Assembly: GCA_043798445.1 (NCBI GenBank)
Contig: JAZDOQ010000011.1
Location: forward strand, 1-19,059
DNA from: CAIJMI01 sp043798445
Lineage (GTDB): Bacteria > Patescibacteriota > Microgenomatia > UBA10105 > UBA927
DNA length: 19,059 bases
Reading direction: 5' to 3'
Shown: in pieces, positions 1 through 6,598 of the stretch
Numbering within the stretch: the stretch's first letter is position 1
How the letters are laid out: the number at the start of each line of letters is the position of its first letter
Notes under the pieces: generated by a model
What the model saw: the letters and a program-made list of their open reading frames with translations, nothing else
What the model was told of the DNA's origin: nothing
Databases searched by the model: none
Program-made: the position numbers and the translations under genes

Positions 1-37
1 TTTTAGATTGTGGCTTCTTCGAGCTTTTATCTTTCAT
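1..37 (-). CDS. Possible N-terminus of an unidentified minus-strand gene (cut by window edge)
   Basis: An ATG at 37 on the minus strand opens 12 codons (MKDKSSKKPQSK) that run off the left edge without a stop. The lysine/serine-rich start is typical of basic N-terminal tails, but nothing identifies a family. A purine-rich AAGGAG lies about 19 bases upstream, too far for a normal Shine-Dalgarno site. A TATAAT-like hexamer sits at 117-122 on the same strand without a good -35. Chance is a real alternative given so few codons. Confidence 0.3.
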   Translation of the reverse strand, partial: MKDKSSKKPQSK

Positions 38-334
38 AGTTATTCGAAAAGGCAGGCTCCTTAAAAAGGAAAAATACTCCTACAATTAAGAATAATCTTT
101 AATGTAGGTTACAGGTATTATACAATACATCTAACTCGAGACCAGCGCAACAACAGAAAGTAACAGAAACAACCTTGTGTCCACAGGGGTTAATGAAGTA
201 AAATAGGGACGTGTCATTGATAAACGGCAGCGAAAGATTCAATGCCAATATGTTCTTTAAGAAGATTAAGCTGGAGTTCCAAACTAGGCTCGACAAGAGG
301 TCTTAGGTTCGAGCAAAGTACGGTCACCAGCTCA
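38..334. other. Intergenic stretch without a convincing gene; weak promoter and hairpin-like elements
   Basis: No reading frame here resembles a protein. A TATAAT hexamer on the minus strand (117-122) could serve the gene leaving the left edge, but no -35 match lies 17 bases upstream. At 288-314 GCTCGA and TCGAGC can pair across a 15-base loop. Bases 303-331 read like a degenerate tRNA 3' end: TTAGGTTCGAGC, then CAAAG, then GGTCACCAGC. The T stem carries a mismatch and no matching acceptor or anticodon arm was found upstream. tmRNA and RNase P hallmarks were looked for and not seen. Confidence 0.4.
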
Positions 335-577
335 ATGTTTACTGTTTATATTTTGCAAAATAATATTTCGAAACGATATTATATTGGTTCGACAAACGAT
401 ATTAAGCGAAGAGTAGAAGAGCATAATAGAGGTCAAACGATGTCGACAAGGCGAAAAGGCGTTTGGACAATTATCTATTCTGAAGAAGTAAATACAAAAT
501 TAGAAGCAGTACGACGGGAAAAACAAATTAAGTCATATAAAGGAGGCAATGGGTTTAAAGAATTAATAGAGCGGTAG
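335..577 (+). CDS. GIY-YIG endonuclease domain protein (stand-alone, 80 aa)
   Basis: This 80-residue protein is a bare GIY-YIG nuclease domain. The N-terminal motif is seen as VYIL at 4-7 and YYIG at 15-18, followed by the basic helix with the family arginine (NDIKRRVEEHNRG) and a C-terminal KxIKSYKG segment. The frame stays open upstream to 242, but those 31 residues look random and the GIY-YIG fold begins right at this ATG, so 335 is chosen. Small proteins of this UvrC/Slx1-like family cut DNA; the substrate of this one is unknown. They are common in CPR genomes and often lie against tRNA genes. Here the last two sense codons and the TAG stop lie inside a tRNA-Gly remnant. No DNA-binding extension or group I intron is apparent, so a homing role is possible but unproven. 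Confidence 0.85.
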   Translation: MFTVYILQNNISKRYYIGSTNDIKRRVEEHNRGQTMSTRRKGVWTIIYSEEVNTKLEAVRREKQIKSYKGGNGFKELIER

Positions 578-628
578 AATGCCCCGCCTTGGCGGGGAGG
601 TAGCGGGTCCAATTCCCGTCCGCCGCTC
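571..628 (+). pseudogene. Decayed tRNA-Gly (3' half intact in shape, D arm and anticodon loop damaged)
   Basis: The 3' half folds as a tRNA: T stem GCGGG (603-607) with CCCGT (615-619) around loop TCCAATT, then the acceptor strand CCGCCGC (620-626) and T627. The expected 5' acceptor strand GCGGCGG is not present. Instead GCGGTAGAATG (571-581) looks like the acceptor start joined directly to the end of a D arm, as if bases between two GGTAG-like repeats were lost. The anticodon hairpin (CCCGC/GCGGG, 583-595) has only a 4-base loop, so no 7-base anticodon loop exists. Discriminator T, the acceptor sequence and the GGTAGAATG D-arm remnant point to tRNA-Gly. It overlaps the end of the GIY-YIG gene. 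Confidence 0.55.
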
Positions 629-640
629 AAAAAATTTGTT

Positions 641-712
641 TGCCGGGTGGTGTAGTGGTAACACGTCTGCCTTTGGAGCAGAAGTTCCTAGGTCCGATCC
701 CTAGCCCGGCAG
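641..712 (+). tRNA. trnQ: tRNA-Gln (anticodon UUG)
   Basis: A complete cloverleaf. Acceptor TGCCGGG (641-647) pairs with CCCGGCA (705-711); D stem GTGT/ACAC (650-653, 661-664); anticodon stem TCTGC/GCAGA with loop CTTTGGA (671-677) and anticodon TTG at 673-675; T stem CTAGG/CCTAG (688-692, 700-704). The U1-A72 pair and G73 (712) are glutamine identity features. CCA is not encoded. The T loop reads TCCGATC, so position 55 is C rather than the nearly invariant T. Confidence 0.94.
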
Positions 713-751
713 CACTTCAATGGATTTCTTCGGATTTGATAAAATATTAGC

Positions 752-1216
752 ATGAAGACTTCGTCGGATAAATATTCTCAATTATTTATTCTTTTAACAG
801 AGACTATTAATAACTTTATTAAGGAAGTTGATAAACATAATCTTTCGGATACAGCTACCGAAGAATGGTCTGTTAAAGACGAATTAAGCCACATTGCCTT
901 TTGGCATGATTATTATGCCAAAAATTATTGCGCGCTTGCAGCCGGCACCAGACCTTTTCTTTTTATCTCCAAAGGGGGTTCTACCCGTAATCAGGTAGGG
1001 GTTGATAAGTTAAAACACAAATCAAAAAAATATCTGGTTACTTTATTAAACAAGGCTCAAACAAGTTTGTATGACAGCATCGTAGTAAAAATGGTTCCTA
1101 AAATGACTTATGTAGTCGGTAAGGACTATACTACCGAAAGTTTTTTAGAAATGATAATCGGACATATCCAAAGACACACAATTCAAGTAAGACGTGCGAA
1201 GAAGATTAATAAGTAA
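752..1216 (+). CDS. DinB-like / ClbS-DfsB family four-helix-bundle protein
   Basis: This 154-residue protein has the layout of the DinB superfamily, closest in feel to the ClbS/DfsB group. A helix with EEWSVKDELSHIAFWHDYY (residues 37-55, His47 and His52) matches the family WSvkd-HiaxW block, and a C-terminal helix contains IIGHIQRHTIQVRRA (135-149, His138 and His142). The spaced histidines are those that bind a metal in many DinB proteins. Known members include ClbS, which protects cells from colibactin, and thiol-dependent transferases; which role applies here cannot be read from sequence. It lies 39 bases after tRNA-Gln in the accessory segment, with AT-rich codon use like the neighbouring NUDIX gene, suggesting acquisition. 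Confidence 0.78.
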   Translation: MKTSSDKYSQLFILLTETINNFIKEVDKHNLSDTATEEWSVKDELSHIAFWHDYYAKNYCALAAGTRPFLFISKGGSTRNQVGVDKLKHKSKKYLVTLLNKAQTSLYDSIVVKMVPKMTYVVGKDYTTESFLEMIIGHIQRHTIQVRRAKKINK

Positions 1217-1263
1217 ATCTGTTAATATTAGGTAGAGTGGAACCGGAACATAATAATTCAAAG

Positions 1264-1299
1264 AAATAGGTCCGAACTCTGTCCACGGTTCGCAGCAAA
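1264..1299 (+). repeat. 36-bp direct repeat, copy 1 (tRNA-3'-end-like), upstream of NUDIX gene
   Basis: Identical at 35 of 36 positions to 1727-1762 (C1272 versus T1735). Contains GTCCACGGTTCGCAGCAAA. CGAAC (1273-1277) and GTTCG (1288-1292) can form a 5-bp stem. The segment ATAGG-TCCGAAC-TCTGT can also fold as a tRNA T arm with two G-U pairs. Confidence 0.88.
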
Positions 1300-1309
1300 T
1301 TATTTTAAA

Positions 1310-1732
1310 ATGAAAAATAATTCTATTCTTCATAAAATTGGTAATGAAAAGGATGTTCCTGTGGCTTTTATTTTCAAAAATAAATGTTTACTTATGGGTT
1401 TGAGGAATTACACACCAGATAAATGGAGAAAAATCTCTGTTTGGACTGCGCCAGGCGGCAGATGTGATGGAACTGAAACCTTGGAGGCAACCCTTAAAAG
1501 AGAGGTATTTGAAGAAGTTGGAATAAATGATTTAGTAATTACAGATTATTTAGGAGCTGTTCCTGGTGCCAAAGAGGGAGATATAGTTTATGTTTTTAAG
1601 GCTGAAACAAAAGAGGAACCAAAGTTAATGGAACCTGAGAAATTTAGTGAATGGAAATGGTGTTCTGTTTCCGAAATTCCTTCAAATTTTATTAATCCGA
1701 AATCACTTGAGTTAATTGAAGATATAAAATAG
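1310..1732 (+). CDS. NUDIX hydrolase (repeat-flanked)
   Basis: A 140-residue NUDIX protein with a complete Nudix box: Gly50, Glu56, then REVFEEVGI at 64-72, which supplies the metal-binding glutamates. It would hydrolyse a nucleoside diphosphate linked to another group. The preceding segment (CLLMGLRNYTPDKWRKISVWTAPGG in outline, 26-50) suits an MutT/8-oxo-dGTP-like or nucleotide-pool enzyme, but the substrate cannot be assigned. ATG 1310 is the first sensible start, 11 bases after a direct repeat. The TAG stop is inside the second copy of the same repeat, so the gene occupies a cassette-like 463-bp unit. Codon use is AT-rich, unlike the operons to the right. Confidence 0.9.
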   Translation: MKNNSILHKIGNEKDVPVAFIFKNKCLLMGLRNYTPDKWRKISVWTAPGGRCDGTETLEATLKREVFEEVGINDLVITDYLGAVPGAKEGDIVYVFKAETKEEPKLMEPEKFSEWKWCSVSEIPSNFINPKSLELIEDIK

Positions 1733-1762
1733 GTTCGAACTCTGTCCACGGTTCGCAGCAAA
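1727..1762 (+). repeat. 36-bp direct repeat, copy 2, overlapping the NUDIX stop codon
   Basis: Second copy of the element at 1264-1299. It includes the TAG stop of the NUDIX gene (1730-1732) and here reads AGGTTCGAACTCTG, a canonical TTCGAAC T loop. GGTTCG occurs twice within it (1732-1737 and 1750-1755). It ends 18 bases before the stop of the convergent solute-binding protein gene. The 17 bases beyond hold only a small TGTATACA palindrome (1770-1777); no classical terminator is visible. Confidence 0.88.
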
Positions 1763-1779
1763 ACAAAAAGTGTATACAA

Positions 1780-3126
1780 TTACTTCAATCGGGTTATAGA
1801 ATACGTAGTGGGATAGTAGAGAAACACAACCGGAAGTTCTTCAACAAGCCGTTTTTGAAAATCTATATAAATTGTCGTCCGTTTTTCCGTATTTTGTTCG
1901 ATGCGGCCATCTTCAAGAAGCTTATCAATCTTTGCGTTCGCTATACCTGAAATATTTGTAGCAGTTTGTGTAGAATGCCAATAAATGTATTGGTCAGGAT
2001 CAGTTGGAATGTCCTGTGCTGATAATAGTATTTGAAATGGTTCGTTAACGGTGTTTGCCGTACGAATATTTACTTTTAATCCGAGATCCTGCCAGCTTTT
2101 GACTATTTTTTGTGCAACATCCAAATATTGAGAATACGTGGTGATTGTAATTTCTGCAGAAGAAGTGCTCATTTTGGTAGACTCAAACAATTTTGACGCT
2201 TGCTTGATATCAGTGTCATAATGTTTCACTTCATCCGTGTATGCCCAGGAAGTCGGAGCGATAGGTGAATATGCTCTGGTATACCCCAAATCAGGAATTG
2301 CGTACGCAAGCATTTGACGTACTTGTTTTTCATTCATGAGTGCATCTTTCATGTTAAAGTACAAAGTGATAATTCTGTTTTTATTATACGTTTTCAGAAG
2401 GTGAGAATTTTTCCAATTCTCCATTGATGGATCAATATTACTAATGTCTGACAATTCTTCAATTTCTCCAAGTTTATAGGCAAGAAGTGCCTGAGCTTCT
2501 GAGCGGTAAAATCGATATTCGAGGGTAGGAAGCGCATGATTTTTGGCGGCGACAAGCCGGAGAAATGTAATTTTATCCCCTTTTAACCGTAGCGTTGATA
2601 CTTTATATTGGCCAAAACCAATGAGATTTTTTGAGAAAATAGGCTTTGATACTAATACAGGAAAGACGCTAAATGGATTTGGAAGCTGCACCTGCAGTGT
2701 CTGATCATCAAGGGCTGTAAATGTTACATTATTTATGTTGTAATTTATGTCAGAAGCAATAACAGATTTTCCTGTGTGCCATACAATACTTGGGTCTAAA
2801 TGGAAGGTATACAGCGTGCCGCTGTTTGTTGATTCCCAGGAAGTTGCAAGTCCTTTTATCGCTGCGCCATCGGTTGCGACGGTTGTGAGTCCAAAACTGA
2901 TGTGTTTTTGAATATCGAGCGGTAGTGTGCTTGGTGAGTATTCTCCAACATATCCAATTCTTCGCACAACAGAGAGCTGCGATGTTTTAATAAGGGGGAA
3001 AATTTTCCATAAAAATAGCATAATACTGAAACCAAGGATGATACCTATGAAGAGTGATCTTGTGTATTTTTTACTGAGTTCGCGAACAGCCCAAAATAGA
3101 AACCGTCCGCGCCGTAACAGACTCAT
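1780..3126 (-). CDS. Membrane-anchored extracellular solute-binding protein, family 5 (DppA/OppA-like)
   Basis: A 448-residue protein of the SBP_bac_5 fold. The first 23 residues are basic (LLRRGRF, SKKYTR), followed by one hydrophobic segment at about 24-46, so it is probably tethered with its domain outside. Family-type segments include GLATSWESTNSGTLYTFHLD with VWHTGKSVIASD (about 92-130), YFNMKDALMNEKQVRQMLAYA mid-protein, and a C-terminal region ending VVFLYYPTTY. It is shorter than the usual 500-600 residues. Family members bind oligopeptides or similar ligands for ABC importers, yet no permease or ATPase gene is adjacent. It is the last gene of the envelope operon, 3 bases after secG. 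The ligand is unknown. Confidence 0.82.
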   Translation of the reverse strand: MSLLRRGRFLFWAVRELSKKYTRSLFIGIILGFSIMLFLWKIFPLIKTSQLSVVRRIGYVGEYSPSTLPLDIQKHISFGLTTVATDGAAIKGLATSWESTNSGTLYTFHLDPSIVWHTGKSVIASDINYNINNVTFTALDDQTLQVQLPNPFSVFPVLVSKPIFSKNLIGFGQYKVSTLRLKGDKITFLRLVAAKNHALPTLEYRFYRSEAQALLAYKLGEIEELSDISNIDPSMENWKNSHLLKTYNKNRIITLYFNMKDALMNEKQVRQMLAYAIPDLGYTRAYSPIAPTSWAYTDEVKHYDTDIKQASKLFESTKMSTSSAEITITTYSQYLDVAQKIVKSWQDLGLKVNIRTANTVNEPFQILLSAQDIPTDPDQYIYWHSTQTATNISGIANAKIDKLLEDGRIEQNTEKRTTIYIDFQKRLVEELPVVFLYYPTTYSITRLK

Positions 3127-3129
3127 ACG

Positions 3130-3342
3130 TTATTTCGCGAGTAGATTAATAATAGATATGATAAGAAAAATAATGGCCGAGATAATGGTGGCACTAAAAA
3201 TGACTTTCTCAGCCCCACGTTTTGTTCGATACGCTCCTCCTCCCACGCCGGCCGTTAATCCGCCCTTACTGTTTTGAACGAGTATAAGACCGATAAGAAT
3301 GAATGAAATAATAAATTGAATAATCAGGAGTAGTATTTTCAT
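3130..3342 (-). CDS. secG: Protein translocase subunit SecG
   Basis: A 70-residue protein with two transmembrane helices (about 3-22 and 48-67) joined by a glycine-rich cytoplasmic loop (LVQNSKGGLTAGVGGG, 21-36), the hallmark of SecG. It is an auxiliary subunit of the SecYEG channel that aids SecA-driven export. Its ATG overlaps the yvcK stop by ATGA, suggesting translational coupling, and GGAG lies 8 bases upstream. Its neighbours include exported or membrane proteins, which fits. Confidence 0.93.
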   Translation of the reverse strand: MKILLLIIQFIISFILIGLILVQNSKGGLTAGVGGGAYRTKRGAEKVIFSATIISAIIFLIISIINLLAK

Positions 3343-4352
3343 GTATGTTTCTCCAAAATCGATACTAACACGTTTGCCAGCTTATCGCTATCATGGCGGA
3401 TTAGACTGCGAACCAGATTGTCAGACGATGATTTAGCGAGCACAACACTACTTACGACATCAGCTCTAATAATTATATGATCCTTTTCAACTGACGTTAG
3501 ATCATCTACAACTGGTAGTTCATGGTATTTTGCATACATTGATAATGCTTCCTGCGGTAGTTCCCGATTGTTTATGATTATGGCGTTCATGCGTTTTCCT
3601 AGGTATTTTTCGAGAACCAGCACATGGTCCGTTGCAGAATAGTTATACGTTTGCCCGTATTTTGTCATTAGATTCATGATATACACTACCGTTGCTTTTG
3701 ATTTCTGTATTGCATCAACAATGCCGTTGACGAGTAAATTTGGTAAGACACTGGTATAGAGATCTCCAGGTCCAAGAACGATAAGGTCAGCGGATTGAAT
3801 GGCTTCAACAGCTTCTGGGTTTGCAGCAGCCTTTGGTTCAAGCGCAATATTCGTTATTTTCAGTGATCCATCGTGTTTTGGTTCATCAATAACGTGTTCC
3901 TCGTTGACTGTTGTACCGTTTTCGTATGTTGCAGTGAGATTTGTTTTGGTAAATGAGACAGGAATCACCGATCCATGGATTCGTAAAACCTTCCCCGTTT
4001 GCCGGATAGCCTCTTCCTGGGAACCCAGAATATCTGAAAGTGCTGCCATGAAAAGATTTCCAAATGTCATGCCGGAAATTCCTTCTCCTTTTTCAAATCT
4101 GTACATAAAGAGACTACGGAGTAGTCCCTTGCCGTTTTTTTCATCCGAGAGGGCAACCAGGCATTGCCGTATGTCTGATGTTGGCAACAATCCGAATTCA
4201 TCCCGTATCCGCTTGTTGCTTCCTCCACTGTCGCTCATTGATACGACAGCACTTAATGTACATGGATGGTGTTTTATTCCTTTTAATACGACGAATGTTC
4301 CTGTTCCTCCTCCTATACAAACAACATGCGGTAGATGGCCATTGGTTTTCAT
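3339..4352 (-). CDS. yvcK: YvcK/CofD-like gluconeogenesis factor
   Basis: A 337-residue protein of the YvcK/CofD-like family. The nucleotide-sugar binding N-terminus reads VCIGGGTGTF (11-20), then SMSDSGGSNKRIR (38-50) and SDIRQCLVALSD (59-70); later LGPGDLYTSVLPNLLVNGI matches the family PGSxYTSxxPNLL block. The common pattern DDGGSSGR is DSGGSNKR here, and the usual GDIRN is SDIRQ. In Bacillus, YvcK binds UDP-sugars and is needed for gluconeogenic growth and cell-wall homeostasis; it is not a true CofD. The frame is open to 4511, but residues before ATG 4352 are unlike the family and overlap the upstream gene, so 4352 is chosen, 7 bases after the YvlD-like stop. A role linking wall precursors and carbon flow is inferred. 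Confidence 0.88.
   Translation of the reverse strand: MKTNGHLPHVVCIGGGTGTFVVLKGIKHHPCTLSAVVSMSDSGGSNKRIRDEFGLLPTSDIRQCLVALSDEKNGKGLLRSLFMYRFEKGEGISGMTFGNLFMAALSDILGSQEEAIRQTGKVLRIHGSVIPVSFTKTNLTATYENGTTVNEEHVIDEPKHDGSLKITNIALEPKAAANPEAVEAIQSADLIVLGPGDLYTSVLPNLLVNGIVDAIQKSKATVVYIMNLMTKYGQTYNYSATDHVLVLEKYLGKRMNAIIINNRELPQEALSMYAKYHELPVVDDLTSVEKDHIIIRADVVSSVVLAKSSSDNLVRSLIRHDSDKLANVLVSILEKHT
3351..3354 (-). promoter_or_regulatory. Shine-Dalgarno site of secG
   Basis: GGAG on the minus strand, 8 bases before the secG ATG and inside the end of yvcK. It is one of the few recognisable ribosome binding sites in this operon. Confidence 0.6.
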
Positions 4353-4359
4353 AGTATTA

Positions 4360-4764
4360 TTATGACTCTGTAATGTCTTCAAGTGTATTAGTAATACACG
4401 TAACGCTGAGCGATGTGATAATGAGGCAAACAATATACGTGAGATTGGTGGGTGGTATAGCAAACCCCTGCCACGCAATTCCTGGGAACATCCATGCGTG
4501 AATTGCGACATTGGGAGCGAGTAGGGTTAATAGATAAATAACGACTACGTTAATCACCCAGGACAGCAGACCAAACGTTAGAATAGTGATTGGAATAAAA
4601 AGAATTTTGAGAAGTGGTTTTACGATGAGCATAAGAAGCGACAGAATAAATCCTGATACAAACAGAGTTCCCCACCCTCCTGCTACAGTAAAGGCTGGAA
4701 AAAGTTCTTTGGTGAGCCACAAGCTAAATACATAAAATACCCAGACCTTTATGAAATACTTCAT
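4360..4764 (-). CDS. YvlD-like membrane protein (phage holin family 4, PF04020 type)
   Basis: About 134 residues with four hydrophobic helices and the family pattern: a first helix, GGWGTLFVSGFILSLLMLIVKPLLKILFIP, then ILTFGLLSWVINVVVIYLLTLLAP, then a last helix ahead of the C-terminus. The stretch VKPLLKILFIPITILTFGL is the signature of the YvlD/superfamily IV holin-like proteins, widespread in bacteria and usually not phage. The function is unknown, with envelope stress suggested for YvlD. A TTG at 4800 would add 12 residues. ATG 4764, giving MKYFIKVWVFYVF, is preferred because it begins the first helix. No Shine-Dalgarno is visible before either. Confidence 0.83.
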   Translation of the reverse strand: MKYFIKVWVFYVFSLWLTKELFPAFTVAGGWGTLFVSGFILSLLMLIVKPLLKILFIPITILTFGLLSWVINVVVIYLLTLLAPNVAIHAWMFPGIAWQGFAIPPTNLTYIVCLIITSLSVTCITNTLEDITES

Positions 4765-4804
4765 ACTAAATATGCTATCAGATTGAACTGGTTGAATCAA
4801 TTTT

Positions 4805-6592
4805 TTACTTTTTTCTTATAATCAGCAATATAAAAGTAAGGAAGCAGATAAAGATAATGCTAATGGGTATAAGGAGCCAATACATGGGTGTGACAGCATA
4901 CGTGAAGGTATTCGTTTCCCCATTTACCGATACGTCAATCATTCCCTTTCCATGTGCTAAATAATTAGGAATGGGAATTTCAATAGGTATAGTAAGCATC
5001 CCAAATGGCGGTACGTTTGTTTCCATTTTTTCCGCATGAAAGACAAATGGCTGAGACTGCACGACAACACTTACCTTTTCAGATGTTGTGTTGCCTAAAT
5101 TTTCAACCTGTACGGATCCGATAAGCTTTTTACCTGCATATACCGTGGTTGGCAGCAAAAATGTTGTACGAAAACTATTGGTTGTTATTGTTTTTACGAC
5201 CGGTGCAAATGTTACGGATACATTTTTTTTCGGTATCGACCCTTCCTTGTATGATCCGGCCGGATATGGTGTTTCACTTGATTTACCATGGACGACAAAC
5301 GCAATGTGATTAAAATCAAATACATCAAAATAGTTAATGCCGCCTGTTGTATGTCCCCATGTTGGATCAATTGGTATCCATACGTGTTTTTTTTCATCGT
5401 AATATTCAGGCCACGCATGCAGAACATCAGACCCGGTGAGAAGCGGACGTAATCTTGCATCTGTTGTATACGCGTAGCCGATAACTTCTCTGGCTGGAAT
5501 ACCGGAAGCCCGTGCAATGGCAATAAAAAGATCAGTAAACTCTGTGCAGACACTGTTTGTTGGGTCGGCAAGAGCACCTATAGCACCTTTTCGAATGGAT
5601 TCCTTATTTGTTGTTTTTGCATATGTTAACTGGGAAACGACATAGTCATAAATAGCTCTAGGGCTTGTATATTGCTTAGCAAGTTCCTGAATTTTTGGAT
5701 CTCTAGTTTCCCAATACCGCTGCGGCTGAAGATATCGTGTTATATCAATAGGCGCTGTTTCGGTGGTTTTTTTTGGTTTATTGTATGTTTGAACATTGAG
5801 TTTTGCTGTCACGTCGACTTTTTGCTTAGAGGTAAGTTCGTAGCTCGCTATCCAATTTCCATCTTCATCTTTCTTCATTTCTTTAGGCTTCGGATTCATT
5901 GCGGTTATACTGACGGTTTGATACGCATTGTCAGCCGGTATGGTAATTGTTGTTATTTTTGGTGATAATGTTTCATTTTCAAGGTTGTACGCAACATCGA
6001 TAACATACGATTGAAATTCTCCGTATCCTGCGCTGATGCCGCCGCCCAAAAGCTGTGCTTTTGTCCATCGCTGTCCTGATGACGGAAGAGGCGTCATATA
6101 GGCATTTGGTGGAAATGATACGGGTGTCTGAAGCGTCACATTGTATTCACCCAGTGTTTCATCGGGAGTTACTCCTGGTATTTTTATTTCCCAAATATTG
6201 CCTACTTGTTTTGCTATGTCGCCATTTTCGTACCGAATGGAAAAATTGAGCTGCTTATCAATGCCGACAACCTGTTCGTTAAACTGAACGCTAATCTGTG
6301 TTTTTCCGTTTTCCTGGGTGATTTGTGGTGTGATCACGCCCTTTTTATCATAGGCAATAACGTTACGGATGTTGTCGCTCTCAATACGTATTGCGTATTG
6401 TTTTGGATATAGGTTGGATTGTTTGTTTGTAAGAACGATATGCTGAGTAACTATGGTTGTTCCCGTTGGAGATACCGCATATTGGGTCTCGTAATCTGCC
6501 TTAAAATCAACGGCTCTTATCGGTGATGACAATAGAAAAATGAATAAACAAACGATATACAATCGTATGATAGAGTGAATAATCAATTTCAT
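4805..6592 (-). CDS. Secreted/membrane-anchored transglutaminase-like protein
   Basis: A 595-residue protein with an N-terminal signal-like helix (about 1-27, ending SSPIRA), about 270 residues of beta-rich extracellular sequence, a transglutaminase-like core (about 290-440), a further beta domain, and a C-terminal membrane helix (about 570-592) followed by RKK. The papain-like triad is visible: Cys349 in NSVCTEFTDLF, His392 in VLHAWPEYY and Asp409 in PIDPTW. The family includes peptidases and cross-linking enzymes; the substrate here is unknown but should be extracytoplasmic. It is the first gene of the envelope operon, 40 bases from the YvlD-like start, divergent from lexA. Confidence 0.88.
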   Translation of the reverse strand: MKLIIHSIIRLYIVCLFIFLLSSPIRAVDFKADYETQYAVSPTGTTIVTQHIVLTNKQSNLYPKQYAIRIESDNIRNVIAYDKKGVITPQITQENGKTQISVQFNEQVVGIDKQLNFSIRYENGDIAKQVGNIWEIKIPGVTPDETLGEYNVTLQTPVSFPPNAYMTPLPSSGQRWTKAQLLGGGISAGYGEFQSYVIDVAYNLENETLSPKITTITIPADNAYQTVSITAMNPKPKEMKKDEDGNWIASYELTSKQKVDVTAKLNVQTYNKPKKTTETAPIDITRYLQPQRYWETRDPKIQELAKQYTSPRAIYDYVVSQLTYAKTTNKESIRKGAIGALADPTNSVCTEFTDLFIAIARASGIPAREVIGYAYTTDARLRPLLTGSDVLHAWPEYYDEKKHVWIPIDPTWGHTTGGINYFDVFDFNHIAFVVHGKSSETPYPAGSYKEGSIPKKNVSVTFAPVVKTITTNSFRTTFLLPTTVYAGKKLIGSVQVENLGNTTSEKVSVVVQSQPFVFHAEKMETNVPPFGMLTIPIEIPIPNYLAHGKGMIDVSVNGETNTFTYAVTPMYWLLIPISIIFICFLTFILLIIRKK

Positions 6593-6598
6593 AACACA

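Noticed and set aside
99..296. 65-residue minus-strand frame
   Set aside because: The composition is that of non-coding sequence, with no family resemblance, and no ribosome binding site.
242..334. Upstream extension of the GIY-YIG reading frame
   Set aside because: The 31 extra residues look like random translation, and the domain starts at the internal ATG 335.
1..334. tmRNA, RNase P RNA or group I intron in the left intergenic stretch
   Set aside because: No tmRNA tag frame or GGGG-start/CCA-end pair, no RNase P conserved blocks, and no recognisable intron core; only an isolated T-arm-like stretch remains.
1217..1309. Full degenerate tRNA upstream of NUDIX, using repeat copy 1 as its 3' half
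   Set aside because: GGTAGAGTGG at about 1231 recalls a D arm, but no acceptor strand pairing with CCACGGT and no anticodon arm could be built.
3799..4365. 188-residue plus-strand frame opposite yvcK
   Set aside because: It is antisense to a well-supported gene, serine/proline-rich as expected for a shadow, and matches nothing.
4353..4511. N-terminal extension of yvcK to 4511
   Set aside because: It overlaps the YvlD-like gene and the residues are unlike the family; ATG 4352 sits just before the GGGTGT strand.
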